From: Paraclostridium dentum
GTDB lineage: Bacteria; Bacillota; Clostridia; Peptostreptococcales; Peptostreptococcaceae
Assembly: GCF_012922555.1 (NCBI RefSeq)
Contig: NZ_WIPK01000011.1
Location: forward strand, 1-64,000
Direction of reading: 5' to 3'
Length of the DNA: 64,000 nt
Shown here: piece after piece, positions 27,305 to 36,681 of the stretch
Layout of the letters: each line of letters begins with the position of its first letter
How positions within the stretch are numbered: position 1 is the stretch's first letter
The notes under the pieces: generated by a model
What the model was told of the DNA's origin: nothing
The model's input: only the letters and a program-made list of their open reading frames with translations
Databases searched by the model: none
Made by a program: the position numbers and the translations under genes

Positions 27305-28681
27305 CTAATCAATTTCTTTTACAATATTAGCAACCCATCTTTTAGATAGAGCCCTAGGAACACCAAATATGAACTTAACAATCTCTTCAGAGTAAGTAAG
27401 AAGGACAAGTACATAAATAGGAGCTCCTTTAATTGCAAATATAAAAGTAAGAGGAAGCGATACTAACCACATACATCCCAATTCTAAAAATAAAGAATAC
27501 TTAGTATCTCCACCACTTCTTAAAATACCTATAATTAAAAGCGTATTAAAAGATTTTAGGCCCATTAATAATCCCATAATAGCAAATATTTTAATAATAT
27601 CAGGTGCTAGATTATCTGAAACACTAAACATTTTAAGTAGAGTCGGTATGTTTAGTATAAGAAGTATACCAAATAGAGTTCCTACTATAAAAACTATTTT
27701 AGAAAACTTTTTAGCATAATCAATAGCAACTTCTTTATTATCAGCACCAAGTTCATTACCTAGCATAATAGATGCGCCGATAGCAACGCAAACAGCTGTC
27801 ATAATAAAGAAATTTCCAGTACTAGTAGCTATTTGACTAGCTGCAATTGCAGAAGTACCAGCTTTTGCATAAGCAACAGAATATAAAACTGTACCTATTG
27901 CCCATCCACTATCATTTAATAATATAGGTGTACTTTTTTCAAAGAAAGCATTTATAAACTGTTTATCTATAGACTTTAAATTTTTAATAGTAAACTTTAA
28001 AACATAATCTTTCTTTATGATATATACATATCCTATTAAAAGTGAAAACTCTATAAATCTAGCTATAACAGTTGCTATGGCAGCTCCACGAACTCCTAAT
28101 GCAGGTAATCCTAAATTTCCAAAGATTAATCCGTAATTTAATACAATGTTACTTATAAGTGCAATTGCACTACAAATCATTCCAAGCTTAGGATTTCGAA
28201 TACTTCTAGACCCCATACTAAATACAGTACTAACTGCTATTAAAGGATAACAAAAAGCGATAATGCTAAAGTATTGAATACAAAGCTTAACTACCTCAGT
28301 ATCATAAGAGAAAAAATGAATTATGAACTTAGGAAATATAAAAGCAGGCATAAAAAATAATAGACCTAATATTATTCCAAGTAAAACATTTAATCCGGTA
28401 ACCTTTTTTATATTATTTGCATCATTTTTCCCAAAAAACTGAGATATAAATAAACCAGCTCCACCTGTTAATCCAGATAAAGTCATATTAAATAAGAAAA
28501 AGTATTGGTTAGCAACTCCTATTGATGCTACGGATGCTTCTCCTAAGCTACTTATCATTACTGTATCTATAATGTTTACAGAAGTTGATATAAGGTTTTG
28601 TATTATTATAGGAATACAAAGTGAAACTAGTAATTTATAAAATTTCTTATTTTCATCATTTAAATTAAAAATATTTGTCAA
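27305..28681 (-). CDS. MATE-family multidrug/Na+ antiporter
   Basis: A 458-aa polytopic membrane protein with about 12 hydrophobic segments arranged as two six-helix halves. The start (LVSLCIPIIIQNLISTSVNIIDTVMI) is typical of MATE transporters of the MepA/NorM class, which export drugs or metabolites in exchange for cations. The start is TTG at 28681 with AAGGGGGTG eight bases upstream. Substrate cannot be deduced. It stands alone in its direction and is followed by a family B hairpin. Confidence 0.88.
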   Translation of the reverse strand: MTNIFNLNDENKKFYKLLVSLCIPIIIQNLISTSVNIIDTVMISSLGEASVASIGVANQYFFLFNMTLSGLTGGAGLFISQFFGKNDANNIKKVTGLNVLLGIILGLLFFMPAFIFPKFIIHFFSYDTEVVKLCIQYFSIIAFCYPLIAVSTVFSMGSRSIRNPKLGMICSAIALISNIVLNYGLIFGNLGLPALGVRGAAIATVIARFIEFSLLIGYVYIIKKDYVLKFTIKNLKSIDKQFINAFFEKSTPILLNDSGWAIGTVLYSVAYAKAGTSAIAASQIATSTGNFFIMTAVCVAIGASIMLGNELGADNKEVAIDYAKKFSKIVFIVGTLFGILLILNIPTLLKMFSVSDNLAPDIIKIFAIMGLLMGLKSFNTLLIIGILRSGGDTKYSLFLELGCMWLVSLPLTFIFAIKGAPIYVLVLLTYSEEIVKFIFGVPRALSKRWVANIVKEID

Positions 28682-28775
28682 TCAGACACCCCCTTAAATT
28701 TAACATCTATAATATGTTAATATAAAAAGCATATATATATCAACTAATTTATTATATAAATTTCAGAATTATCAA

Positions 28776-28806
28776 AAATAAAGAACAGCCTACATTAGCT
28801 GTTCCC
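28776..28806 (-). terminator. Terminator of the ABC-F gene, overlapping its stop codon
   Basis: On the minus strand GAACAGC and GCTGTTC form a stem whose loop holds the stop codon, followed by TTTATTTTT. The terminator therefore begins inside the last codons of the gene. Confidence 0.75.
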
Positions 28807-30703
28807 ATTCTTCATATAAATTATTTAATCTATCTTCTAAAGAAGACTTACTTTGACTAACTTCTTTAGATTTTTCAGGATTAGAATATATTTCTTCTTG
28901 GCACATAAGAACATTAAGTTCTTCGATTTCAAGTTCTATTTCTTCAATTTCCTTTTCTATGTTCTGCCTCTTGACTCTAGCTTTTTTCTCTAACTCTCTT
29001 TGTTCTCTTTCTTTTCGTTTTTCATCTTTTAATTGAGTCTTCGTTTTTTCCTCAGTTGTTTCTATAGAGCTCATCTCTAAAGTTTGCTTTTTCTTATCCA
29101 TATAATAATTATAATTACCTAGATATTCTGTTATTCCATCAGAATCAAGAACAAGTATTTTATCAACAACTGTGTTTAAGAAATATCTATCATGAGATAT
29201 TGTAAATAAAGTTCCTGTATAATTTAATAAAGCTTCTTCAAGAACTTCTTTAGAGTCTATATCAAGGTGATTTGTAGGCTCATCTAGTAATAAAAAGTTA
29301 GAATTAGATAAAATTAATTTCAATATAGCAACTCTAGCTCTTTCTCCACCACTTAGTGTAGATATTTTTTTAAAGACTTCTTCATCTTCAAATAAAAAAG
29401 ATCCTAACATATTTCTAAGGGTGGTTTGATTTAGACTAGGGTGATCATTCCAAATTTCATCAATAATAGTATTATCTAGGTTAAGAGTTTTTTGCTCTTG
29501 GTGGAAGTAGTCTACATGAACATTTGCACCAAGTTTAGCAGTACCAGTTAACGGTATTATTTCATTCATTATTATTTTAAATAAAGTAGACTTTCCTATT
29601 CCGTTAGCTCCTATTAAAGCAACTTTTTCTCCTCTGTATATATTAAAGTTTATGTCCTTAAATAGGATTCTTTCACCATAACCCATAGAAAGATCTTCTA
29701 CTTGTAAGACATCATTACCACTAGATACAGAAGGACTAAATTGAATACTAGCTTTTTTTCTGAACACATCAGGTTTATCTAATACATCAACTTTATCTAA
29801 CATCTTCTCTTTACTTCTAGCCCTTTTTAAATGTTTTTCTCTTCCGTAAGCTTTTAATCTATCAATTGATTCTTCTTGTTTTTTAATTTCTTTTTGTTGG
29901 TCTTCATATTTTTTAACTTCTAATTCTTTTTCTACTTTAGATAACTCTATAAATTTAGAGTAATTTCCATTATATGTTTTAAGTCTTTTATTATGAATTT
30001 CAAATACTCTATTTACAACTTGATCTAGGAAATATCTATCATGAGATATGATAATTACTGTTCCTTTATATTGCTTTAAGAATACCTCTAACCATTCGAT
30101 GGCATCTGAGTCAAGATGGTTAGTTGGTTCATCTAGAAGTAGAAGTGAAGGGTTTTTTAGTAGTAGCTTAGAAAGTAAGACTCTGGTTTTCTCTCCTCCA
30201 GATAATATATTTATTGGAGTTTCCATATCAGAATCAGAAAAACCTAGCCCTTTTAAAATACCTTTTACTTCTGATTTATAACCATAACCATTTAGTTCAG
30301 AGAAAAGTTCTAGCTTTTGAGAATACTCATTCATAAGTTTATCTAGAATCTTTGAGTTAGGGTTAGAACCTTCTTCTGCTATTTTAATTTCTAAATCTCT
30401 TATATAGTTTTCCATATCCATTAAATCAGAAAAAACTTCTAAAACTTCTTCATAGATAGTTTTTTCCGATTGGAAATTTGTATTTTGTTCAAGATATCCT
30501 ATTTCTACACCTTTACCAAGATATATATCTCCGCTATCATACCCATAAATACCAGAAAGTACTTTAAATAAAGTAGTTTTACCCGTTCCATTTACGCCTA
30601 TAATACCAACCTTATCGCCTTCATTTACAGTGAAGCTAATATTTTCTAATATAGTATCTATTCCAAAACTTTTATTTAAGTTATTACACGACAAAACAAT
30701 CAT
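28790..30703 (-). CDS. ABC-F family ATPase (Uup/YdiF-like)
   Basis: A soluble protein of 637 aa with two ABC ATPase domains and no membrane segments. It acts on the ribosome rather than as a transporter. The first Walker A is GVNGTGKTT (~36-44) with signature LSGGEKTRVLL. The second is GANGIGKST with LSGGERARVAI. The ABC-F linker, rich in charged residues (KEIKKQEESIDRLKAYGR), lies between them. A C-terminal coiled coil (~550-637) is as in Uup and YdiF. AGGAGG precedes the ATG. Antibiotic-resistance ABC-F proteins cannot be excluded, but the coiled-coil tail favours a housekeeping type. Confidence 0.88.
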   Translation of the reverse strand: MIVLSCNNLNKSFGIDTILENISFTVNEGDKVGIIGVNGTGKTTLFKVLSGIYGYDSGDIYLGKGVEIGYLEQNTNFQSEKTIYEEVLEVFSDLMDMENYIRDLEIKIAEEGSNPNSKILDKLMNEYSQKLELFSELNGYGYKSEVKGILKGLGFSDSDMETPINILSGGEKTRVLLSKLLLKNPSLLLLDEPTNHLDSDAIEWLEVFLKQYKGTVIIISHDRYFLDQVVNRVFEIHNKRLKTYNGNYSKFIELSKVEKELEVKKYEDQQKEIKKQEESIDRLKAYGREKHLKRARSKEKMLDKVDVLDKPDVFRKKASIQFSPSVSSGNDVLQVEDLSMGYGERILFKDINFNIYRGEKVALIGANGIGKSTLFKIIMNEIIPLTGTAKLGANVHVDYFHQEQKTLNLDNTIIDEIWNDHPSLNQTTLRNMLGSFLFEDEEVFKKISTLSGGERARVAILKLILSNSNFLLLDEPTNHLDIDSKEVLEEALLNYTGTLFTISHDRYFLNTVVDKILVLDSDGITEYLGNYNYYMDKKKQTLEMSSIETTEEKTKTQLKDEKRKEREQRELEKKARVKRQNIEKEIEEIELEIEELNVLMCQEEIYSNPEKSKEVSQSKSSLEDRLNNLYEEWEQLM

Positions 30704-30744
30704 AAAATTATACCTCCTTTAAACTATCTAAAATTATAATGTTT

Positions 30745-30792
30745 TGGTATAATATAATCAAGGATATATGCATTTTGTTAAAAAAATAGCAT
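30745..30792 (+). promoter_or_regulatory. rex promoter with possible Rex half-site
   Basis: An extended -10 element TGGTATAAT lies at 30745-30753. Downstream, at 30775-30792, TTGTTAA is followed by a poor second half (11 of 14 positions of TTGTTAA-N4-TTAACAA). Autoregulation by Rex is known in other bacteria; here the site is only suggestive. Confidence 0.4.
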
Positions 30793-30834
30793 ATTATATA
30801 AAACAGGGATAATGAATATATAGGAGGTGATGAG

Positions 30835-31464
30835 ATGAGTAATAAAAATATTTCTATGGCTGTAATAAGAAGATTACCTAAATATCACAGATACTTAGGA
30901 GATTTGTTAGATAGAGATATACAAAGAATATCTTCTAAAGAATTAAGCGATATAATTGGCTTTACAGCATCTCAAATAAGACAAGATTTAAACAACTTTG
31001 GTGGATTTGGACAGCAGGGATACGGATATAATGTCGAAGAATTATATAATGAAATAGGTAAAATATTAGGTTTATCTAGAACTTATAATTCTATAATAAT
31101 TGGGGCTGGAAACTTAGGACAAGCAATAGCTAATTATTCAGGTTTTACTAAAGCAGGGTTTAAGATAAAAGCTTTATTTGATGCAAACCCAAGAATGATA
31201 GGATTAAAAATTAGAGATTTTGAAATATTAGATTCTGATGACATCGAGGAGTTCGTAGCTGAAAATGATATCGATATAGCGATATTATGTATACCAAAAA
31301 ATGGGGCGCAAGAAGTTGTCGATAGATTAGTTAAATCAGGTATAAAAGGAGTTTGGAACTTTGCACCGTTAGATTTAGAAGTACCAAATGATGTTATAGT
31401 TGAAAATGTAAACTTAACTGAAAGTTTATTTACTTTATCATATCTTATGAACGAAGATAAATAA
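30835..31464 (+). CDS. rex: Redox-sensing transcriptional repressor Rex
   Basis: A cytosolic repressor of 209 aa that senses the NADH/NAD+ ratio and represses fermentation and energy genes when NADH is low. The N-terminal winged helix (MAVIRRLPKYHRYLGDLL to SASQIRQDLNNFGGFGQQGYGY) binds DNA. The Rossmann domain has GAGNLGQAIANY (~93-104). AGGAGGTGATGAG precedes the ATG. It ends at a shared terminator with the ferredoxin gene. A candidate Rex operator lies upstream of cooS, 1.6 kb away. Confidence 0.96.
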   Translation: MSNKNISMAVIRRLPKYHRYLGDLLDRDIQRISSKELSDIIGFTASQIRQDLNNFGGFGQQGYGYNVEELYNEIGKILGLSRTYNSIIIGAGNLGQAIANYSGFTKAGFKIKALFDANPRMIGLKIRDFEILDSDDIEEFVAENDIDIAILCIPKNGAQEVVDRLVKSGIKGVWNFAPLDLEVPNDVIVENVNLTESLFTLSYLMNEDK

Positions 31465-31472
31465 ATTAAAAT

Positions 31473-31506
31473 AAAAAAGCTACCTACAAAATAGGTAGCT
31501 TTTTTA
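31473..31506. terminator. Bidirectional terminator between rex and ferredoxin
   Basis: AAAAGCTACCT and AGGTAGCTTTT pair around an ACAAAAT loop, with A and T runs on both sides, so it can serve both convergent genes. Confidence 0.88.
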
Positions 31507-31519
31507 TTTTAATTTATTA

Positions 31520-31690
31520 TTATTCTGGTTGTGGAGCATCTACTGGACAAACTCCGTTACAAGCACCACACTCTATACAAGTATCTGCATCTATAACATA
31601 TTTGTCATCTCCAGCTGATATACAGCTAACTGGGCACTCAGCTTCACAAGCACCACAGCTTATACAAGCATCATTAATTTTGTAAGCCAT
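31520..31690 (-). CDS. 2[4Fe-4S] clostridial ferredoxin
   Basis: A 56-aa protein read on the minus strand (starts MAYKINDACISCGACEAECP, ends PVDAPQPE). Two CxxCxxCxxxCP motifs each hold one [4Fe-4S] cluster. Ferredoxins of this size carry low-potential electrons between pyruvate:ferredoxin oxidoreductase, hydrogenase, CODH and similar enzymes. AGGAGGAG lies 7 bases before the ATG. It is convergent with rex. The nearby CO dehydrogenase could use it, but that is inference. Confidence 0.95.
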   Translation of the reverse strand: MAYKINDACISCGACEAECPVSCISAGDDKYVIDADTCIECGACNGVCPVDAPQPE

Positions 31691-31870
31691 TTTCAATCTC
31701 CTCCTAAAATATGTAAAATTATGTTCATTAGTATTATAACAAAAAAAAATATATATAACAATAATTAGAATACATACAAAAAAACAAACATATTACATAA
31801 ACCGATTTATTTTGACAAATGTATAAGTTATAATATGTTTAGGGCTTATTACTTTTATGGAGGTAGATAG

Positions 31871-32956
31871 ATGAAAAAAAAGATTAATAAAAAGAAGCTA
31901 GCACTATTGATATCTGGAACAATCATTTTAGTGGTAGCTATTTGTATGCTTATTTTTAAAATTGTTGTAGGAAGTAATAAAATTAAAGATATTAATGAAC
32001 AATCAAAGAAAGTTGATGAAGTAACAGAGGTAAAAAAGGAAAGCATAACTATTAATTTTGTAGGGGATATAACTATGGGGAATTATAAAGGAGCTTCATA
32101 TTATGGGTCTTTTGATAATGAGTTTGAAAATCAAGGGCAAGATTATGGATACTTTTTGAAAAATGTTAAGAAAATTTTTGAAGAGGATGATTTAACGGTA
32201 GCAAATTTAGAAGGTCCTTTAACTAGTGCGAGTAATGCAAAAGTTAAAAAATTTGCATTTAAAGGAGATCCTTCTTATGTAAATATACTTAAAGAAGGTG
32301 GAATAGATGCTGTAACATTAGCAAATAATCACTCGGAGGATTATTTTGACGAGGGTATGAAACAAACTAAATTTATATTAAAAGAAAATAATATAGATTA
32401 TTTTGGTTTAGGAGAGAAAAGTATAGTAGATGTTAAAGGTGTAAAGGTCGGATTATTAGGTTACAATGGTTGGCCTGAAAATTATAATGAAGAATTTTTA
32501 AATAACATGAAAAAAGATATACAAAGTATGAAAAAAGAATCGAATGTAGTATTTGTATATTTCCATTGGGGAACAGAGCGACAATATTATCCTGATCAAG
32601 TTCAAAAAGATTTCGCACATTTTGCTATAAATAATGGAGCTGATGGGGTGTTAGGAAGTCATCCTCATGTTATGCAAGGAATAGAAGAGTATAAAGGAAA
32701 GTATATTGCATATAGTCTAAGTAATTTCTGTTTTGGAGGTAATAAAAACCCTCAAGATAAAGATACTTTTATATACAAACAAACATTTAATTTTGAAGAC
32801 AGCAAACTGATAAGTATAAACAAACCTGAAATTATACCTTGTTCTATATCATCTGAAAGTAATGTTAATAATTATCAACCAACACCACTAAACGGAGCAG
32901 AAGCAGATAGAGTAAAAAATAAATTGAAAAATATAAGCGAAGGCTTAAACAAATAG
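31871..32956 (+). CDS. CapA-family (poly-gamma-glutamate synthesis type) protein
   Basis: A 361-aa protein anchored by one N-terminal membrane helix (LALLISGTIILVVAICMLIF, residues ~11-30), with the rest outside. The extracellular part is a metallophosphatase-like CapA domain: NFVGDITMG near 60, NLEGPLT near 110, LANNHSEDY near 150, and HWGTE...GSHPHVMQGIEEYKGKYIAYSLSNF further on. CapA proteins take part in poly-gamma-glutamate capsule formation in Bacillus, but no capBCE genes are here, so the role is uncertain. GGAGGTAGATAG precedes the ATG. Confidence 0.85.
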   Translation: MKKKINKKKLALLISGTIILVVAICMLIFKIVVGSNKIKDINEQSKKVDEVTEVKKESITINFVGDITMGNYKGASYYGSFDNEFENQGQDYGYFLKNVKKIFEEDDLTVANLEGPLTSASNAKVKKFAFKGDPSYVNILKEGGIDAVTLANNHSEDYFDEGMKQTKFILKENNIDYFGLGEKSIVDVKGVKVGLLGYNGWPENYNEEFLNNMKKDIQSMKKESNVVFVYFHWGTERQYYPDQVQKDFAHFAINNGADGVLGSHPHVMQGIEEYKGKYIAYSLSNFCFGGNKNPQDKDTFIYKQTFNFEDSKLISINKPEIIPCSISSESNVNNYQPTPLNGAEADRVKNKLKNISEGLNK

Positions 32957-32961
32957 ATTAT

Positions 32962-33012
32962 AAAAAACTTATTTAATTATTGGATCTTTTCAAAATTGAA
33001 TAAGTTTTTTTA
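32962..33012 (+). terminator. Terminator of the CapA-like gene
   Basis: AAAAAACTTATT pairs with AATAAGTTTTTT around a 25-base loop that may hold minor pairing, followed by T. Confidence 0.65.
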
Positions 33013-33036
33013 ATTAGGAAAACTTTTTCAAAAAAT

Positions 33037-33067
33037 ATGTTTAACTATTAACAATGTATGGTATATA
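33037..33067 (+). promoter_or_regulatory. cooS promoter with candidate Rex operator
   Basis: ATGTTTA-ACTA-TTAACAA at 33037-33054 matches 12 of 14 fixed positions of the clostridial Rex consensus TTGTTAA-N4-TTAACAA, with a perfect right half. An extended -10 (TGGTATATA, 33059-33067) follows, so the operator would cover the -35 region. The match was made by eye. Confidence 0.5.
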
Positions 33068-33110
33068 TAAAAAGAATTACCATAAAAATAAATTTAGGGG
33101 GAAGTAATTT

Positions 33111-35012
33111 ATGTCTTGTGTTAGTTGTAAAATGTGCGAAAGTGCAGATAAAAGGTTAGAAAGTTTTGTAGCGTCGAAGGATGTTGAAACGGCATTCCAT
33201 AGAACTGAAGATCAAAAAATTAAATGTGGTTTTGGACTTCAAGGTGTATGTTGTAGATTATGTGCAAATGGACCATGTAGAATAACGCCTAAATCTCCAA
33301 GGGGAATTTGTGGAGCAGATGCTGATACAATAGTTGCTAGAAACTTTTTAAGAGCAGTTGCAAGTGGAGCTGCATGTTATCTGCATGTTGTTGAAAATAC
33401 AGCTAGAAACTTGAAAAAATTAGGTGAAGATAAAGGAATAATAAAGGGAGAAAAGACAATAGATGAATTAGCTGAAATATTTGGGGTTGAAGCTAATGAT
33501 AGACATGAAAAATGTATAAAAGTTGCACAAAAAGTTTTAGATGATTTATATAAATCTAGAGATGAGAAAATGGAGTTAGTAGAGAAAATAGCTTATGCTC
33601 CAAGAGTTAACAAGTGGAAAGAAATAGGAATAATGCCAGGAGGAGCTAAGTCAGAAGTTTTTGATGCGATAGTTAAGTCATCTACAAATTTAAATAGTGA
33701 CCCTGTTGATATGCTTATAAACTGCTTAAATTTAGGAATATCTACAGGATTATATGGACTTACACTAACTAATCTTTTAAACGATGTTATTTTAGGAGAG
33801 CCAGTTATAAGAACTGCACCTGTAGGATTTAGAGTTATAGATAAAGATTATATAAATATAATGATAACAGGACATCAACATTCAACATTTGCTCACTTCC
33901 AAGATAGATTGAAAGATGAGGATGCTGTTAAATTAGCAAAAGAAGCAGGAGCAAAAGGGTTTAGATTAGTTGGATGTACTTGTGTAGGGCAAGATTTACA
34001 GTTAAGAGGTGAGCACTATCAAGAGGTATTTGCGGGTCATGCTGGAAATAACTTTACAAGTGAGGCTGTACTTTCTACAGGAGCAATAGATATGATTGCA
34101 TCTGAATTTAACTGTACTATACCAGGGATAGAGCCTATAGCAGATAAATATAAAGTTAAAATGGTTTGTTTAGATGATGTAGCTAAAAAAGTTAATGCAG
34201 AATATGTACCATTCGATAGAGAGAATATAGAATCAATTTCAGAAAAATTAATAAATGAAGCCTTAACAAGCTATAAATCAAGAAGAGGGGAAGTTGAAAT
34301 AGACATACCTAGTGACCACGGACATGATGTTTCATTAACAGGTGTAAGTGAGAAGAACTTAAAGGCATTTTTAGGGGACTCATGGAAACCTCTTATAAAC
34401 TTAATTGCAGAAGGTAAAATAAAAGGAATAGCAGCAGTTGTTGGATGTTCAAATATGACAGCAAAAGGACACGATGTATTTACTGTAGAATTAACTAAAG
34501 AGCTTATAAAAAGAGATATAATCGTTTTATCTGCAGGATGTTCAACTGGAGGCTTAGAAAATGTTGGATTAATGTCTCCTGGAGCTGAAGAATTAGCAGG
34601 TGAAAATTTAAAAGAAGTTTGCAAATCTTTAGGAATACCACCAGTATTGAACTTTGGACCATGTTTAGCTATAGGAAGACTTGAAATAGTTGCTACTGAA
34701 ATCGCTAAAGAATTAGGAATAGATATACCTCAGCTTCCACTAATTTTATCTGCACCTCAATGGTTAGAAGAACAAGCTTTAGCAGATGGAGCATTTGGAT
34801 TAGCTTTAGGGTTGCCTCTTCATTTAGCATTACCGCCATTTATAACAGGTGGCAAATTAGTTACACAAGTTTTAACTGAAGGGTTAAAGGACATAACTGG
34901 AGGTCATGTTATAGTTGATTCAGAGGTTGTATCTTCAGCTGATACATTAGAAAAGATAATTATAGATAGAAGAGAAAAATTAGGCTTAAAGGATGTGGAA
35001 TGTTATGCATAG
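33111..35012 (+). CDS. cooS: Anaerobic Ni-Fe carbon-monoxide dehydrogenase, catalytic subunit
   Basis: A monofunctional CODH of 633 aa that oxidises CO to CO2 or does the reverse. Cluster ligands are visible: C39 and C47 for the shared D-cluster, C48, C51, C56 and C67 for the B-cluster. The Ni-Fe-S C-cluster segments are GHQHSTFAHF, VGCTCVGQD, VVGCSNM, GCSTGG and NFGPCLAIGR. Without acsB beside it, this is not evidently the acetyl-CoA synthase complex. It heads a three-gene cluster with a CooF-like protein and a flavin reductase, so electrons probably pass to NAD(P). AGGGGGAAG precedes the ATG. Confidence 0.96.
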   Translation: MSCVSCKMCESADKRLESFVASKDVETAFHRTEDQKIKCGFGLQGVCCRLCANGPCRITPKSPRGICGADADTIVARNFLRAVASGAACYLHVVENTARNLKKLGEDKGIIKGEKTIDELAEIFGVEANDRHEKCIKVAQKVLDDLYKSRDEKMELVEKIAYAPRVNKWKEIGIMPGGAKSEVFDAIVKSSTNLNSDPVDMLINCLNLGISTGLYGLTLTNLLNDVILGEPVIRTAPVGFRVIDKDYINIMITGHQHSTFAHFQDRLKDEDAVKLAKEAGAKGFRLVGCTCVGQDLQLRGEHYQEVFAGHAGNNFTSEAVLSTGAIDMIASEFNCTIPGIEPIADKYKVKMVCLDDVAKKVNAEYVPFDRENIESISEKLINEALTSYKSRRGEVEIDIPSDHGHDVSLTGVSEKNLKAFLGDSWKPLINLIAEGKIKGIAAVVGCSNMTAKGHDVFTVELTKELIKRDIIVLSAGCSTGGLENVGLMSPGAEELAGENLKEVCKSLGIPPVLNFGPCLAIGRLEIVATEIAKELGIDIPQLPLILSAPQWLEEQALADGAFGLALGLPLHLALPPFITGGKLVTQVLTEGLKDITGGHVIVDSEVVSSADTLEKIIIDRREKLGLKDVECYA

Positions 35013-35475
35013 GATTCTAATTAATAAAGAATTATGTACCGGATGTAAGAGTTGTGTTTTAGCATGCATGTTAAGAAACGATTTACAAAAAGATATGTAC
35101 TCTTTAGATTTAGAAGACCTAGATAACGAAAGTAGAAACCACATAGAGTTAAATAAATTTAATAATCCGATTCCTATTATTTGTAGGCATTGTGAAACTC
35201 CAGAGTGTGTACTTACATGTATGAGTGGAGCTATGACAAAAAATAAAGAAACTGGAATAGTAAGTTATGACAAAGATAAGTGTGGAGTTTGTTATATGTG
35301 CGTTATGGCATGTCCATATGGACTTTTAAAGCCTGACGATAAAACAAAACAAACTATTTTAAAATGTGATATGTGTGAAAGTATAGGATATCCCAAGTGT
35401 GTAGCTAATTGTCCAACTGGAGCAATAACGCTACAAGAGGAGGTAAAAAATGAATTATGTAGTTCTGGGTGCTAG
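35005..35475 (+). CDS. CooF-like four-cluster ferredoxin
   Basis: An electron-transfer protein of about 156 aa with four groups of cysteines (CTGCKSCVLAC, CRHCETPECVLTC, CGVCYMCVMAC, CDMCESIGYPKCVANC), so up to four [4Fe-4S] clusters. In CODH clusters this subunit takes electrons from CooS. The ATG at 35005 is preferred over one at 34993 because AAAGGA lies at a better distance. It overlaps the cooS end by 8 bases and the next gene by 26, showing coupled translation. Confidence 0.9.
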   Translation: MHRILINKELCTGCKSCVLACMLRNDLQKDMYSLDLEDLDNESRNHIELNKFNNPIPIICRHCETPECVLTCMSGAMTKNKETGIVSYDKDKCGVCYMCVMACPYGLLKPDDKTKQTILKCDMCESIGYPKCVANCPTGAITLQEEVKNELCSSGC

Positions 35476-36679
35476 TGCAGCAGGCATTAACGCTATAAAA
35501 GTATTAAGGGAGTTAGATGAAAAAGCTAATATAACATTAATATCAAAAGATGAACACATTTACTCAAGATGTATGTTGCATCATATTATATCTGAACATA
35601 GAACATTAGATAGCTTAAACTTTGTAGAAACTAAATTTGATGAAAAATATAATATAAGTTGGAAAAAGTCATGCACTGTAAATAATATAGATATAGAAAA
35701 TAAAGAAGTATCTATACTAGAGACTGGTGAAAAAGTTAAATATGATAAACTATTAATTGCAACAGGCGCATCATCAGCTATGCCTCCTATAAAAAACTTA
35801 AAAAAAGCAAAACATGTGTATGGACTTAGAAATATAGAAGATGCTTATGAAATAAAAGAAAAAGCAAAGGATTGTAAAAAAATAGCCATATTAGGAGCTG
35901 GGCTTGTAGGAATAGATGCTCTTATAGGGTTATTAGAATATAAAAATTTAGATATATCTGTAATATATAGAGAACCTTTTATACTAAATAGGCAGTTAGA
36001 TGAATACTCTGCATCAGTATATGAAAATAAATTTAAAGAATTAGGTGTGAAATTCTTTAAGGGTGCAAGTGTTAATGAAATTTGCATGGATAATAATGAA
36101 AATATAATTGGAGTCGTATTAGATGATGAAACTTATATAGAATGTGATATGGCAATTGTAGCAACAGGGGTTATTCCAAATGCTGAATTTATAAATAAAG
36201 AGTTTATAAGTTATGAGAGAGGAATAATCATAGATGAGAATTGCAAAACTACTGCAAAAGACATATTTGCGGCAGGTGATGTTGTTGGTAAAAATGCAAT
36301 TTGGCCTTTAGCTGTGAAGCAAGGAATAGTAGCTGCCTACAATATGGCTGGAAGAGAAGAAAAAATAGATGATTCATTTGTATACAGAAACACAATGAAT
36401 TTTTTAGGTATACCTACAGTTTCGCTAGGTATAGTTGATATGGAAGAAGACTGTATCGTAAATGTTAGAAAAGATGAAATAGGGTATAAAAAGTTTATAA
36501 TAAAAGATAATGTTATTAAAGGAGTGATAGTTCAAGGAGATATATCTTATGTAGGGGCTCTTACTCATTTGATAAAAAATAATATAGAAATACCAGATTT
36601 AGAAAAAAGAATTTTTGAAATAGGATATGCAGATTTCTTTTCTGTTAAAGGAAATGGAGAGTTTTGCTATAATATATAA
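35450..36679 (+). CDS. CODH-associated FAD/NAD(P) oxidoreductase
   Basis: A 409-aa member of the NADH oxidase/rubredoxin reductase-like flavoprotein family. The N-terminal FAD fold has VVLGASAAGINAIKVL and the second Rossmann fold has AILGAGLVGIDALIGL (~145). The second FAD motif is DIFAAGDVVGKN (~272). It probably moves electrons from the CooF-like protein to NAD(P)+, or reversed. This gene trio occurs together in other clostridia. GAGGAGG precedes the ATG, inside cooF. A family A hairpin follows the stop. Confidence 0.9.
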   Translation: MNYVVLGASAAGINAIKVLRELDEKANITLISKDEHIYSRCMLHHIISEHRTLDSLNFVETKFDEKYNISWKKSCTVNNIDIENKEVSILETGEKVKYDKLLIATGASSAMPPIKNLKKAKHVYGLRNIEDAYEIKEKAKDCKKIAILGAGLVGIDALIGLLEYKNLDISVIYREPFILNRQLDEYSASVYENKFKELGVKFFKGASVNEICMDNNENIIGVVLDDETYIECDMAIVATGVIPNAEFINKEFISYERGIIIDENCKTTAKDIFAAGDVVGKNAIWPLAVKQGIVAAYNMAGREEKIDDSFVYRNTMNFLGIPTVSLGIVDMEEDCIVNVRKDEIGYKKFIIKDNVIKGVIVQGDISYVGALTHLIKNNIEIPDLEKRIFEIGYADFFSVKGNGEFCYNI

Positions 36680-36681
36680 TT

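Noticed and set aside
28790-30703. The ABC-F protein as an antibiotic-resistance determinant
   Set aside because: The C-terminal coiled coil and general layout fit housekeeping Uup/YdiF proteins; resistance cannot be read from sequence.
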